Shown: piece after piece, positions 24,227-37,531 of the stretch | Layout of the letters: each line of letters starts with the position of its first letter | Numbering within the stretch: the first letter of the stretch is position 1 | NCBI GenBank assembly: GCA_963920665.1 | Contig: OY987266.1 | Span: forward strand, 17,303,001 to 17,367,000 | Direction of reading: 5' to 3' | DNA: 64,000 nucleotides | Origin: Straminergon stramineum | Lineage: Eukaryota; Streptophyta; Bryopsida; Hypnales; Calliergonaceae | Program-made: the position numbers and the translations under genes | The notes under the pieces: generated by a model | The model's input: only the letters and a program-made list of their open reading frames with translations | What the model was told of the DNA's origin: nothing | The model's database searches: none

Positions 24227-24873
24227 CCCCTAAATGCCCAAGGTCTTTTTTTAAGATTCTTGGAATTTGCTCTAAATTGAACAAAAAGTCATATTTGAAT
24301 AAGTTTCATCAATTTTTTTGAATTGTACCAATACAAATTCAGACTAAACATGCTTGAGATCATGTGGGAAAAGAAAGTACAACAACATCAAATATGGATT
24401 GAAAGATTATAATGTTTGATCACAAGGGTGTTAAAATTGTGAAAGTGATTTGAAGTCTTTCAATCCTCTTTTCACATATCAAATCTAAAGAATTGATCAC
24501 CAAAAAAAATATGAAATTAGAGGGCATAACATGCATAACCTCAATGAATTTACTCCTTTTCAAAATCTTCCTGGACAATTTTTTTAAAGGAATTTCTAAT
24601 GTGATTTTATATCCAACATCTAGTGTATTTGAAGCTCATTTCCAAGAGCCACCTACCCAAAAAAATCCAGATTTGCAATGGACAATCTTGCATAAAATAT
24701 TGAATAGAAAAATTGTAATAATTGATTTTCAGAATCAAATTTTGATGCTAAAACTAGACTTCAAAAAGGAATTTTTCAAAAATTTAAACTACTAAAAATA
24801 ACAACTTGTTAAGGTTTTATTTAACTTCTAAATATTGTTGACCCCCAAATTTGGTGCCTCGGACATTTAGGGA
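24227..24873. mobile_element. TTAA-type element, family C copy 1 (degenerate)
   Basis: The left end CCCCTAAATGCCCAAGG is identical to that of copy 2 at 49528. The right end (CTCGGACATTTAGGG) is a mutated inverse. Flanks TCAA and TAGG are decayed from TTAA. The interior aligns collinearly with 49528-50164 over its length. The 100-codon ORF at 24493-24795 is not conserved in the other copy. Confidence 0.7.
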
Positions 24874-25529
24874 TAGGCAAATTACTTCTAAAGAAAGTAG
24901 AATTGATTTTCTTAGTTTTTGGAATTCCTTTGTACATTGGTTGCAACCAATTTATTAGAAGAAAAGCTTCTCTAAATTTGAGGTTCAAATTTTTTAGAAT
25001 GGGTGTTCAAAATCATTCCTAAAAATATTTTTGAAAATTATTATTCCCTATAAGTTTAAAATTGGAATATATTTGAAGTAGTCATATAATATACTTCCCT
25101 ATGAACTGCAAATTTGCAATTGTGTTGAACAGTTACTTCTAAAGTTGTGCTTCAAAAACACTATGATATGCAACATGTGATAATAAGTAGTATAGATGTT
25201 TATTGCAATTGTCTAATTAATATTTCAATGTCAATCAAACATTAAAAAATTAAAAATTGGAAAAATAATTACTATATAGTTTGTATTGTTGTCAAAATCG
25301 ACCACAAAATTTGTGATGAAATCCCCGAATATGTTGGCTATTTTATTTTTTATTTTTTATATTTCACGAGTTATACTAAAGTTTTTCAAGAATCTATGGA
25401 TTTTTGTTGCATGTTCTAATTGTGTAAAATCTTCAACATGCACACCATTAATCTCTTCAAAGCTTTTCAGTTGGTTCAATTTGCTCCTTCTACATTGTAC
25501 TTACTAATAAATTGGAATGGATCTTTGGC
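24874..25529. other. AT-rich intergenic DNA, no gene seen
   Basis: No exon, RNA gene or element end was recognised. Confidence 0.45.
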
Positions 25530-25860
25530 TATAACGCAACAACATTAAAAATGTTTCATCAAGTTGTAGGCAAGGTTCCAATGAGAAGATGTCTGGATGT
25601 CATTAGGGTTTATCAAGAATAAATAAATGAAAAAAAATGGTTTGGATGAAAATTTGACAGATGAAATTGTGACACATTTTGCATTTAATTTATCTAGAAT
25701 AGAGCTTGTTGCTATGCAATAACAACAAAAAGGTTTCATTGAAAAAAAGTTTGGATGCCATTAATTATAGTATGGTAAGATGAATGGATTAACAATGTGA
25801 TGGATGAAATTGTGACACAATTGGCATTTTATATATAATAGATAGAGAGCTAACATCCTT
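25530..25860. repeat. Diverged tandem duplication of about 170 bp
   Basis: Copy one (about 25530-25705) and copy two (about 25710-25860) share 'gcaacaacattaaaaatgtt'-type starts, a 'ggatgccatt' block and 'gatgaaattgtgacacaatt', and both end near 'agagct'. No coding capacity. Confidence 0.5.
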
Positions 25861-26299
25861 CACTCCTCCAATACTCCCGTAGTGTGTGAGATCATCTAAC
25901 TGAGGCACAAAATTTTAATCTAGTGAAGCATGGGGCCCTAAAATATTATTGAAGCACCCAAGAATAAAACTCAATTCAAGAAGAATCATCCTTTAGTTGA
26001 TGTCTCATCCTTTGTGTTACATCACATTTTAATCCCTTGTAAGGAAGTCCCTTTGCCTTCCTCACATGCAATTGACACAATACATCAATTCCCATAAGAT
26101 TATTTTAATGAGTTTATAGTTTTATATTCAAATATCAATGCCCTAAGTGGCTAGGGTCTTAACTTGCAACTCTCAACCAAGTATCTACACTAAATAGTTA
26201 AATTAGGTTGCTCCACACTAATTTCTTGACTTTTGACACTATACAGGTATTTATTGTTATTGTATAAGAATACCTTACTTTTGAATTAGGGATGGTTGT

Positions 26300-26897
26300 A
26301 ATTGGGACTCATGAACTTCAATCTTTATATACAAATGGAAATATTTGTAGAAGTATTTGTTGACTTTGATGGCTTCTAATGGAACTTTCTTGGGGTCAGG
26401 CAACGTAATTGTTAAGGCAATCTAATTACACTATTTGGTGAAGGTATCCTTCTTGAAATCATGTACGTGGGGTTGGCAAGACCCAAGCTAAGAATGTTAT
26501 GTAGTCAAAGATGTGTGACTACCTCATCCTTTTGAAAGCACATTCTCCTAGAGACTTGTGTACTTCTTATGTACTTCTTGTATCTCTTGAGTACTTCTTC
26601 AAGTGAAGATAGGGTACTCTAAAAGTGACCACTAACAAGTCCTGTAGGTACATTTTGTTTTCTTCAATGTCCCCAATAGTGTACATTTCAAAAGGTGTTC
26701 TTTCTTTTTGACCAATGCATTTCAACTTCAAAAAATTGTCACTAATTCCACTAAGGTCCAAAAAATATGAAACGACTTGGGTTAGATACCAATTCCATTT
26801 TTCTTCCTATAGAAATCAACCAAAAATTGTTTCAAGAAGTTTAAATTCCCCACAAATGCAATCAGCTCTTCAAAAGTCGCTTTAAGAGCAGACTACC
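26300..26897. mobile_element. Fragment with the right end of a GGTAGTCTGC-type TIR element
   Basis: The sequence ending 'tttaagagcagactacc' at 26897 matches the right end of the element 48420-49179. The preceding 130 bp (with 'gaaacgacttgggttagata') is related to 7430-7560 and 49040-49170. The left boundary could not be placed, so the start given is nominal. Confidence 0.45.
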
Positions 26898-28266
26898 TCA
26901 GGCCGCCGGAGGCTCCTGGCTAGTTTGAGAATGTTCTGCCGTACTCGTCTTTCTCATCCTGTCCAGTACGTCGTTTCCCCGTAAGGAACTTACTGTGAGT
27001 GTCCCTCTGTAAACAGCCGTGACAGTATATCCTATTTGTACTCGGGTGTATCTGGAGCATCCAAGTGTTGTAACGAAATGGTAAAAAGCTTAAATGCTAA
27101 TCAATTAAAACGCAGTCATGGTTGCAGCATTTCTCAAGCAAGGAATTCAGCACTAAGTCTCTTGCAATCCGTGGGCCGCCCTCAAAGACTTGTCTGGAAG
27201 AATAAGAAAGGTGGAGTTGAGATGCAGGCCGCACACTCGGGGCGTTGAGGTAGGAAGCCCGTCGATCCGCATATATCCTTAAGGTAAGGATCACCGATGC
27301 CGCCCTCCTGAGCATAGTTTCCTTTCATTTAGACTAGCCAAATTTTTATACGCTCTTGTTAGCAAGTGAAAGAGGATTCCAACGCACCGAGGAATGTCTG
27401 ATTTGGGTACTTCGCGCGCGCTAAAGTTGTGATGGCTGCAAGATTAATTGGGAGTTCTTGTAATTTTACCTGCCACTTAATGAGATGTTCAGGTGGTTGC
27501 TGCTGCTGAGAATAGTTTCTACTATTAGAATGGTCAGAATCGCTTTTGCCATTTCATGTTGGCAAACGGAACTTGGGGATTTGCACTCATCAAAGAATGT
27601 GGCATTTGGATATTGTATTCGATAGGTAGAAAGTATCAAAATTACTTTAGTGGAGTTAATCTGCCACTAGAACGACAGTTTAGGTGATCTTGATCCTCTT
27701 TAACATGTATCCATTGTCGAAGATTTCAGGATGGTGATAGTTCTTGGATCAGTGGCGGTTATGCTGTCACTGCCTTGCAGAAGATGGTGTTGACAAAGAT
27801 GAAGGGGTTGGAGTTTAGGGTTTCTTTTTCGAGTAGAGAAGCGGAGTAACAAGGATTGAAGGAATTTTCTGAACCACAAGACAGATTGGCAATTCTTTCC
27901 GAGAGTGCTGGGGAACTGACGCGTGTGCAGTGAAACAGCCTGCAATTTTGATACAATAGGTAGATGCAATTGGTACACTTTTTGTATTGTTTTCTGCTTG
28001 TTCTCTTTTCTCTTTTCAATGTGAGGCAATTTTATTAGTCGGCTTCTTCACTTCTAAAATTCTTTTGCATTAGTACTCTTTCCCACAATCCTGTGGATTT
28101 CAGTGTGGGTTAGTCTACAACCTTTATGCTTCCAGTTCTATCATGTATTTGATCATATTCCAGCAGTACACATCACAAACACTACAAGCTGGTCACTAAC
28201 TTCTGAGGTAAAAATAGATTAAAAGTTTCTTCAATTCTTTTGACAACAATGATCATGTATATTATA
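26898..28266. other. Intergenic, partly GC-richer; 3' flank of the ODR4-like gene
   Basis: A 70-codon plus ORF at 27036-27248 lies in a GC-richer patch but is not recognisable. The stretch next to 28266 should hold the 3' untranslated region of the minus-strand ODR4-like gene. A telo-box-like 'tttagggttt' occurs near 27817. No second gene can be supported. Confidence 0.4.
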
Positions 28267-31200
28267 TTAACGTAATAACGCCAATAACATGGCAATTAGT
28301 AGTACAGCAATGGCCACAATAAGAACTAAGCTGTGAGGCGGCATGCCTTGCTTGCCAGAATCCTTCAACACTGCCAAGTCCTCAATGGATGACGTCCTCT
28401 CCGACTTGGGATACATTATATCTAAGAAAGATGTGGCAAGTGGAACACTTTGTGATAACTCAGGCTGAAGAATTTGTGAGGCATCAAAACCCTCACCAAC
28501 AGCAAATAACTCCTCGCATCTTTCCCTCACGTCCTGCACAAGCAAAAGGTGAATCGAATACTCTGAGTATGAATTGTGCACTAAGGTAGAGGACTCTAAA
28601 ACCGTTCTACTGGCCCCCTGATACCATCAACAACTCATCTATAGATACCCTTGGTTGGACTAATCAGCAAGTGGTCTAAGCATGAATTGGCTAAATGTCT
28701 ATGGCCACTGACCTTTAAAGGTTGTCTACTGTCACGTACAGTGGTCTACAACTCCCCCTTAGATATTGCCGCCGAAAGTCAAATTAAGTGATAAAAGTTT
28801 GGTCTCAGTAGATTTAGCTCAAGTACCCAAAGATCTCTCCACAGCTCAACACATTTCCCAAAAATAAAACTCCTAGATATGTTAAGAATGTTTGAAAAGA
28901 CCCAAATAGTATAATCTCTATCTGCAGGATGATATCAGAGTGCAAGCATGTGGTTTACCGTTTCCAACGTTTCTTCATTGAGCAGGTAGTCACAGAGAAA
29001 GATCTCGCTGTGCCAGGGAACAAAAACTCTCCGTGGTAATGCAAAACTGCATTCTGCACCCACATCGCCACTGCACCAAACGAATATTCATGAGCACAAT
29101 GAAAAACTTTCTGTGTATGTGGAAGCAGACGGACAACAAATCACGCCGCTTGCCAATTAAAACATACCGCCAGTCTACAGCTCGACAATTGGTGATTTGG
29201 TGATCCAACTGCACAAATCCCATTGATAGTGCATGTCTATCACATATGTCAACAGCATGCCCAAGCATCAATTAACCCGTCGGTGACCGAGTCAAAATTA
29301 AAAAATTCAAGTCGGAAGCTAATAGTCCACTATAGTAACTTTCAAAACTATTTCTATTGTTCAAAATTGTAGGGAATCATTTCTTATCTCTACTAATAGG
29401 TTATATTACCTTCCTTGAAGATTCCTAAGTGATTTAGTGCAACTCCCATCGATATGCAAGCGGGTTAGGGGGGACAATTAAACGAGCAAGGAATAGAACC
29501 TACTAATTCTCACAAAATATGATTCCAAGAAACCGTGTCAGTTAAGTTGCCTCAGGGTGACATACCTTGGTCGTGAAAAATGTGATAAGAGGCTCGACTT
29601 TACTGAAGAACCGTCTGATTCCTTGCTGTCAGAACTCTGAGCATCTTCAGCAGCTCGTTCTGCCTCATCACAGAGCAGATCAAGTCTTGATCTCAAACTC
29701 GAAATAACGTCTTTCTGCAATTCAAATTTTTGGGGACGCCGTGAAAATTCCTTTATAAGCAGACGTCCTCATTCCACTACTCGACAAATCCTCGCACATT
29801 AGGAGACTACCCCTGATCTCTAGAATCGGATTTGAAACAAAGTGCACAAGACTGTCACTGTGAGGTGTTACTTTCATGTGTGATAAAAATAAACGAAACA
29901 ATCAGGTATTGAAGCACACCTTTAGATCCATGATAGCTCGTTGCAAGGGCTCCCGTGCAGAAGCATATGCACGAGCGTGTACAACACCAGTTAAAGTGAC
30001 CACTGCTGCAACGTTTTGTCTTCCTTGAATGTCTGCAAAGAGTAGCAACACGACCGTTACAAAATTGCACAAAGTCTGAGATGAAAAATGATTACACGAA
30101 AGAACCGTTATGAAGCTCAAGAGAGATTGATAGAGATAAATCAGGACTAACCTCCTGTACCTCCACTACCATCCAAGAGCGTAAGGTAATCAACAGTCTG
30201 TGGGTCACCCAAGGTCTTCACAGGCCCTAGGACTTTGGCTTGCGATGGCTGCACACACAAGCAGGCATGAACTTCCACATGTGCTTCGAGAAAGAAGTGC
30301 AACAAAATCTGAATCATAGCCAATACATCATAAAACTAAACAATAAATATTAAAAATCAAAGGCACAATATTGGAAAAAATTCCTGTGAACTGCGAAATC
30401 TTAACGTCAAGAAATAAAGGACACAGATTCTGACCGATACTGAGGTAAGGAAAGCTCATTACCACTAACCCATCCACCACAGCTACTGCAGACTTGAGGC
30501 GTGCAGACTCAGCTGATATGGCTTCAAACAGATTGCTCTTTACAGTCCCAACTGAAACTCCGTTTTCATTGACCAGCAACGGTAACCTGCTTGCACACCA
30601 CATAATCCTACCGTTAACTAGTAACTGTAGATTCTTTCGAACCATGAAAATATGAACTTTCAACACTGTTCTGCAGTGGAACACAAAAAAACAGAAGTCG
30701 GACTTCTTGGGAACAAATAGCATGCTCAAACCTTGGAAGAAATAAGAAATTGAGAAAAAAAATTGTTCATGTTAAGCACCTGATCTCCACAGGATGAGAG
30801 CAAACAAAAGTATGTAAATTTGAGAGTAACTTTCCAAGCTTCCAATCACAAGGTCGTAACGCCGTTGCTGAAAAGCTTACATGCGGCACACAACTTTTGC
30901 ACGAGATCCTGCCCAATAAATGTTTCTCAGGTAAGAAAACCTTCACAAGAAGTATTCATTTCAACATGCCTAGGGTTACGGTAAACTCCTGATATCTCTT
31001 CTGTCCCAATCCATCTCAGGCATAAATGTCGCAAGACAATTATGAGATCTATCATTTTTCGCAGCAGAAGATGAGGCACATATAGAAAGCGGCCAGATAC
31101 TGACCTCCGGGGACTAGATGAAATCTGCAACACAAGGCGCTCATCGCTTTCACAATCCAGAGGGGACGCCAATGCCACTGCGCGCACTGCCTGACCCAAT

Positions 31201-32130
31201 TCCCGCACCCACCAACGACAATCCCTCAATTAAGAACTGAGCATAAGGTAGAGGTATCTAGTTGCAACTAGTATCAAAAGTAACACCTTAATTAACGATG
31301 AGTGCACATAAACTTTGACAATGTCCACCATCAACCAATTTCAGGTCTATCTACCGATAAACCTTCAAATGTTTATAACACTTATCCATTATTCAAAGTC
31401 ATGGATACTCACCTGCCACAACACCGCGGTCGAATTTTTCAAGGCACTCTCAGAAGCAAACGCAAAGATGCCCACCACATCCATTCCTCCCACGAGCATC
31501 CTCGACACCTGATGCGCATGTTCGGCAATCCAATCGGTGTCAAGGACCAGAGCGGAAGTGTCTCCTGTCGACTTGGCTTTGGCGTTCTTCTTCCCGCTAC
31601 TTTCTTTCTGAACACCTGTGATCTTCGCAGCTTCGACTCCATCTTTAGCTGGAGTTGGAACAAGAGAAAATACAGAATCACGGGAGGACGAAATCTCCAA
31701 TTTCCCGATCAGTAGCCCCACCTACAGCACAACACCCCAGCAACCATAAATTCAGTATAATTGGACTCGAACTTGTTTTATAGGACACCATCTGATATGA
31801 TAGATTCTTGGAAACGAACTTCCAAGTGCAAACTCTCTCATTCCATGATAAAGCAATGACAATCTCTGTTCCGACATGAAGTTGCATTCCATAGCGATAA
31901 TGCGGATTCAAAAGTCTTGTAGACAAACCATTCCAAAACTTGATCATCAATTCAAAGAAACCCGGAGATCGAAACCCTATATTTATGGCCTTGCAATCCC
32001 TAAACCCTAAAACCCAAAAAATTGGAGCAGGGGACTTCCAACCACACACCTTCACTTGCAAGCGAGAAACAAAGAGGGAGTCGACATACGATTCCACTTG
32101 CGTCTCATCCCCAACCACCGCCCGCACCAT
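28267..32130 (-). CDS. ODR4-like ER membrane protein (10 exons)
   Basis: Coding exons on the minus strand are 32130-32056, 31721-31413, 31190-31105, 30908-30780, 30586-30463, 30248-30152, 30032-29920, 29714-29566, 29070-28959 and 28533-28267. They total 1461 nt (486 aa) with GT-AG junctions all in phase. The N-terminus (VRAVVGDETQ, then LQVGLLIGKL across the first junction), the RPCDWKLGKLLSNL block and the PRRVFVPW block match my memory of the eukaryotic ODR-4/C1orf27 family. The C-terminus has one hydrophobic segment (about residues 466-485), consistent with an ER tail anchor. In animals ODR4 helps fold or traffic membrane receptors and binds the UFM1 protease UFSP2; a role in ER UFMylation is likely but not shown here. 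The start is the first ATG and has no upstream competitor in frame. Confidence 0.93.
28593..28925 (-). mobile_element. LTR/TRIM-like fragment in an ODR4 intron (copy B)
   Basis: It lies in intron 28534-28958. On the minus strand the order is polypurine-like AAGGGGGAG, LTR-like TGTAGACCACT (28750) to TTGA (28627), then TGGTATCAGGGGG, a near match to the initiator-tRNA-Met primer site. The LTR-like part is 124 bp. It aligns with copy A (12.6-13.0 kb) and copy C (38.4-38.7 kb). Confidence 0.55.
29330..29445 (-). repeat. Intronic dispersed repeat, family R2
   Basis: The reverse complement contains 'ttcaaggaaggtaatataac' and 'acaattttgaacaatagaaa', matching 11570-11685. It is in the ODR4 intron between exons 8 and 9. 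Confidence 0.45.
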
Positions 32131-32460
32131 CTTGGTCTCAGACTGTCCTCTCAGCTACCCTAACTGCACACAAGGAACGAATTGATAGAGTTTTTAGAAT
32201 TCTAGGTTAGAATTCGATGATTTGCAGTCATCACAGACAAACCAACTGTGAACAAGTACCCCCAAACAGGAGCAAGGGTACGCACAGCGAAATCGAGATT
32301 GGCGCAATTGTCAAGATCACTTACAGTAGCACACACTGATCAATAATAAGTGTGGAACACAGTGTCAGCATCTCCCATGAACCCTAGCGAGCACGTATCG
32401 TAAAATCAGCACAACTGAAAGCTAGTTGCTTGCTCCTGTTGCTAAGCCCAGAAATTCCTT
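32131..32460 (-). promoter_or_regulatory. Upstream region of the ODR4-like gene
   Basis: Sequence directly before the start codon at 32130. Telo-box-like motifs (CTAAACCCTAAAACCC at about 31993-32009 in intron 1, and taaaccctgaaccct near 32461) occur around the start, as is common for plant housekeeping genes. No TATA box was fixed. Confidence 0.35.
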
Positions 32461-35400
32461 AAACCCTGAACCCTGATCTCCATCCTTCGCAAAACCAATT
32501 CAAAACGACAGACAATGATGCTTGCTTCTGTCAAAATGCTTGAGCCCGTGACGTTCTCTTTCCGAGTCCAGAACTTTGTGCAACAAACTTTGTCCCATGA
32601 TCCAGAAACTGAGAAATTTCATTTCATTCCAGAAATTTCAGTCTCTTTTCACATTTACTGCAACTTCTCTTTGATGATGCCATTTCAAAATAAAATCTCT
32701 ACCCTTCGCCAAATAAATTTTTTTTCCCACCAATTTTTTTTCCCATTTCTATATAAAATATGAATGAAGTCGCCAATTTCGAATGCCATGTATAAATATC
32801 TAATTCAAAAGTGATTTTGGATTTGAAAGATGGATGAATTGTCAAGCCTAGGTAAGAAATGAAAAAACTCAAAACCTACGTCTATTTGGGAGGCTTGGAT
32901 TCATTCCAATTTCATTAGTGATGTGAAATTTATGACAAGTGTTGCTTTGTGAGCAATTCAAGCATATTCAACAGAAAATAATGTAGACAATTTTGTTTGT
33001 ATACTCAATTTTCACTATTTTCCTTAAAAAAATAAGGGTCAATAGGGTTTAAATTGCTTGCTAGAACAACCTCATTGTTAGAATTGAAGTTTTTAATTCC
33101 GTCGTAATTAGAGCTACTAACAAAGGAAGTTATCCTATAATCTTGTATTTATTTCAACTCAAGAATTATTTAAAGAATGGTAGTCAATTAAGTTTCATGC
33201 TTTCAAGAATTTTTTTATTGAACTCCTAATTCAATTCTCCAATATAATGTTTTTTCAATTCAAAGTCTATGGTACAAAAATATGAAGTTAAGAAGCTCCA
33301 ATCTTATAATCTAATATAGTAAGGTCTAGAAAAAATGTTTCTTTTCACCTTCAATTCACAATTTTTGCATCCATATGGTCTTCCTTGTGAAAAAGAATAT
33401 GAGATTTTCATGCATTTTCATGATTGATAGTCTAGTGCAAGATCCTACAATTTAAAATGCAACCAAAAAAAATTCACATTCTCTTAGAGACTAGAAATGA
33501 CAATTTTTCCAAATGCTTTTTGGACAATGTAAGAGTACAACTTTAGAGGTTTTAAAAAACCAATGTAGACTACAATAGTTATATCTTTTGATACAGATAT
33601 AAGGACTTTGGATTGGAGTTCACTAAACAAAGCTTAAAGTTATTATTGTAGACTAGAGAGACAAAATTTCTATGAACTATCATATTCAAGGCATCATTCT
33701 CATATTATTTGCACTAACTTTGGAAATTGAACCTTCAATTAGTCAAAATTATGGCAAGTGAAAACCACTTGTTGAGAATTATCTATATTGACTTCTTCAC
33801 AAGATAGAACTCAAGACTTTAGAACCCACATGTCCATATTTGGAAAGCATATTAGTAACAAATCTATTTAAAAGTAGGTGGTAACAATAAAATTAAGATG
33901 TTTTCATATTTTGTGTACACTATTCATATCATGATTTGGTTTTACAAAATTCTTAAAATACATGAATATATATAGGCATCTACCTTATGTATATAGTACA
34001 TAGTCATAATAATGATACATATACATGTGGAAGAAATTGGTTTTCATCGAATTTCAAGGGATGAAGAAGATAAAGAGAAGACACATGATTGGATTTTGTC
34101 ACTAAAGATGATCATTGAAGGAAGCCTTACATTCGACATCTAAAATTATCCAACTTTGAGTATGATATATCATTTGAAAGTCACATAAACTTTTTTGAAA
34201 TAAATATGGTATGTCCATGATGTTAAAACCATTTTCTATATGTTGCTTTCTTATACCTTAAGTTTAGTCCTGAATTGCTTGTAAGTAGATGTTTTCATTA
34301 TGATTTTTAAGACCAAACCAAGGTGTTATGTAGGTCATTAGATTGGTCTCCTACAACCAAATTTGTACTAGTGAAGGTTAACATAAGCCTCTTGAATATT
34401 GGTCACCATGTTATTCTCCAACTAGCTAATAAGCTTTACACAACTTGATTCCATCGCAACCCAATATATCACAAAAGTTGAATGTTTTGAAGCTTATTGT
34501 CCATTTGTATCACGAAACAAAACTTGATAGGATTTTTGCTTCAATCATTATCATTTTTTCCAGTAATTATGTCCATGTATCTTTTAAGTCTAGAAAGCTC
34601 AACATTATCTTAAGTATGTATGGTCTTGGAGGAAATTTGGTGTTCTTTTTCCTATTACTACTCTACATCTAGTATTATTAAACTGTTGAATGTTTAACCA
34701 ACTACTAAAGTAAACTTGCCATTTACTGCATGCATCCAAAAAACATACAACAACCTTTGCCAATTACCATACACTAACCACACGATGCAACTACCAATTC
34801 AATTGCTATAAGAACAAAATTTTGTATCACTACCCAATGATTCCACACCGTGCAGTAAAGGATTGCAAGGAATTTTTAACTAGACTTTAGCTTCATTGCC
34901 TTTAGATTGTAATAAAATTTGTTGAAAGAAATCATTTCCATTTTATTTTTTGAAGGTGAATCTTAATATAACATTTAATGATCATGTCAAATTTCAAAAC
35001 ATGCAATCTCTATATTTATATGGAGATGGATTTGAATTTTGTCTGTATGGTGATTGGCGAGTTTACTATTGGTAGATGATGGATGTTTGAAGATTTCATT
35101 TCATCCCATTATTATTCATGAAGGAAGCTTCAAAAAACAATGTGTAGCATAGAAATAGACAAAAAAAAGTGAGCTCTACATAAATCAATGACATAAATAT
35201 TTATGAGGATTTCCAATTATTTTTCATGATTACTTTTAACTTGTAAAGGTATGTGGGGAACCTTAATATAGTATTGTATTTGACTTCTACAATACAAATT
35301 AAATACTAAAGATATACACCGTTAATTAATTTGATTGATAATTCAACACTTAATGTCTTTTTTTATGATGTCCTTTTAAGATCTAAACCTTGGTCTAAAC

Positions 35401-36780
35401 CTTATTATTATACTCAAATTTGGCACCATACTTAGAGAATATGTGACCATTTTATAGCCTTCGAGACATGACAAGGTGCAATAATGATTCAAATTCGATT
35501 GAGTGTCATTGGTTATTAAATCCAAGTCATCATGAATACAAACTTTTGTCACTATGACATGCCTCAATTCATACATAGTCTATGTCAAATACACACATAA
35601 AAATGTGTTGTGCCCAAAACCTTAGGCTTCCTAGACCTTTCAGAGTAATTATGTGGTTAAAATTGATCTTTTGATCTTTAAGGTAACTACACCTAAATGC
35701 ATTCAAGTAAGCAATTGAAAATTGTTCCTATTATTAAATCACCTAATTTTGGGTTGAATCTTGTTGGAAGTAAGAAGAGTATTCTAGATAATATTCTTAT
35801 GCATTTATTGAACACCAAGGTGAATAAACTATGAATTTTCAAAGTATTCAATACATATTTTTCTAAAACCAACCACAAACTCTGATGACTAGAGAGAATA
35901 CATTAAAGGCTAGAATTTGTAGGGGAATGTTGGTTTTAGAAAACAATCATAGTTAACGTCGAACAACCTAATATTGTTAGTTATCTAATTCCAACATCTA
36001 CTAGACTCTCCCACTTGGGTTGGTCACCCATCCATTTTCGTAGAATGCATAACTCATTTTCTTTGGGCAAGTAATTGGGTGCTATTATCAAGGAAATGAT
36101 ATCAAGTTTATATCTATTTATGAATAATTTAAGGCTAATAAAGATGTGGTTCGTTAAAAGTTGGTTCAAGTGGACTTAGTTGTCAACAAATGCTATCAAA
36201 ATAAGTTGTAGCTTTAGGTAATAAAAGACTGAGGTGCTTTTGGAATGTTAAACTTGTGCTTTCAAAACACTCACTGATCATGAAACTTTCTAAGATGGTC
36301 ATTACATCCCCACCTATTGATAGTTTTATATTTTTGCACTAAACATGTTTTGAAAATTCATATGAATTTCAATTCATATTAGATTAATAAGATTTCACTT
36401 GTATTTGAGTCTACTCAACTAATTCTTTCTATGGAATATATAGGCAACAATAAGCACATTTCACAAGGTATACCTAGATTGCAAATTTAGGTGGTCATAG
36501 GTTGTTCAATTCTACCTTGGGTGTAGTTAACTTACCTTGTTAGTTCAAACGCTTTGATGTTAATCCATAAACGAAACCTCAAACTTTTTTGTTCAATGAA
36601 TGACAAGGAATTCTCATGTGCAAGACAAAATTGCAATTATTCATCCTCAGAATAGGGATGGAAAGGGTAGATCTTATACATTAGTTTGACTTCCAATAAG
36701 TATTTTCAATTTTTTTTAATGTAGATGATGTCACACGGTGCCAAAACAGATGATTTCCACGGTGACCAGCCCGGCGTTCA
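32461..36780. other. AT-rich intergenic DNA, no gene seen
   Basis: Over 4 kb without credible exons. Several short ORFs are low-complexity. I saw no RNA gene and no transposon ends. Confidence 0.45.
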
Positions 36781-37111
36781 AAGGTTAACTGAACATCTTC
36801 GCAATGACGTGTACTTTTTCTGGATGTAAAAAGAGCAACAATAGAGATGGATGAAGTCTAGTTCCCAACAAGTGAATCCCAAGTCCGTCAGTCTGAGTGG
36901 TTCCGAAGCGACTCATGGAATTCAGTTGAGACGCTTCGCAGTCTGCGTTTTGCGTGCGTTGCCTCTCCTGTGCCGGTCATGGCGTTCATCAGTTCTGAGT
37001 TCACATCGAAACCTTGCTGTTTTGCCGACCCATGGACATGATCATCGCCTCTTATGGCGCTTCATGGAGTTGCTGCAACAGAGGAGATTTTATCTAGCTG
37101 CTTGATTGACA

Positions 37112-37516
37112 ATGGTAGCTAGAAATCCATGGAACCCAGAATCTTTCGTTCGTTTCACAATTAAGTCCACAGCAATCTCAGACTTCGTCTCCAAGATTGG
37201 GATGCATTTTGCTTCCTTCACGGAGTATTGGTGTCCTTGACGGCAAGAGTTTGATGTTGGTTGTTGTGGGTCTACGCTGGTGGACATTCTTTCTTTTGGT
37301 GGAAGAGATGCTGCCAAGGAGGATCTTGGTGCAATCAAATCTCATGCTTCATTGAGATTCTGGACTTTTGACCATTCAGTAAAGATTAGGTTTACATGCA
37401 GATTCTCTCGAAGAAGGCAAAGCTCTTCGTCCTGTGAAGCAATTTTCCAGCTCTTGCGGGAATTCTCAAGAGAAGGGTTCAAAGATCAAGAGAGGTGTGC
37501 GTGTGTGTGTCGCTAA
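37112..37516 (+). pseudogene. ORF with one in-frame stop, just upstream of the DUF674 gene
   Basis: A frame starts at ATG 37112 (MVARNPWNPESFVRFTIKS...) and reads 42 codons to a TGA at 37238-37240. It then continues in the same frame for 91 codons to TAA at 37514, only 15 bases before the DUF674 start. The family is not recognised. It may be a decayed gene or simply the 5' leader of the DUF674 transcript in a GC-richer patch. Confidence 0.25.
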
Positions 37517-37531
37517 CCCTAAAACTCAGCA

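Noticed and set aside
31302..31715. 137-codon plus ORF in the ODR4 region
   Set aside because: It is antisense to ODR4 exon 2 (31413-31721), which is conserved and spliced in phase.
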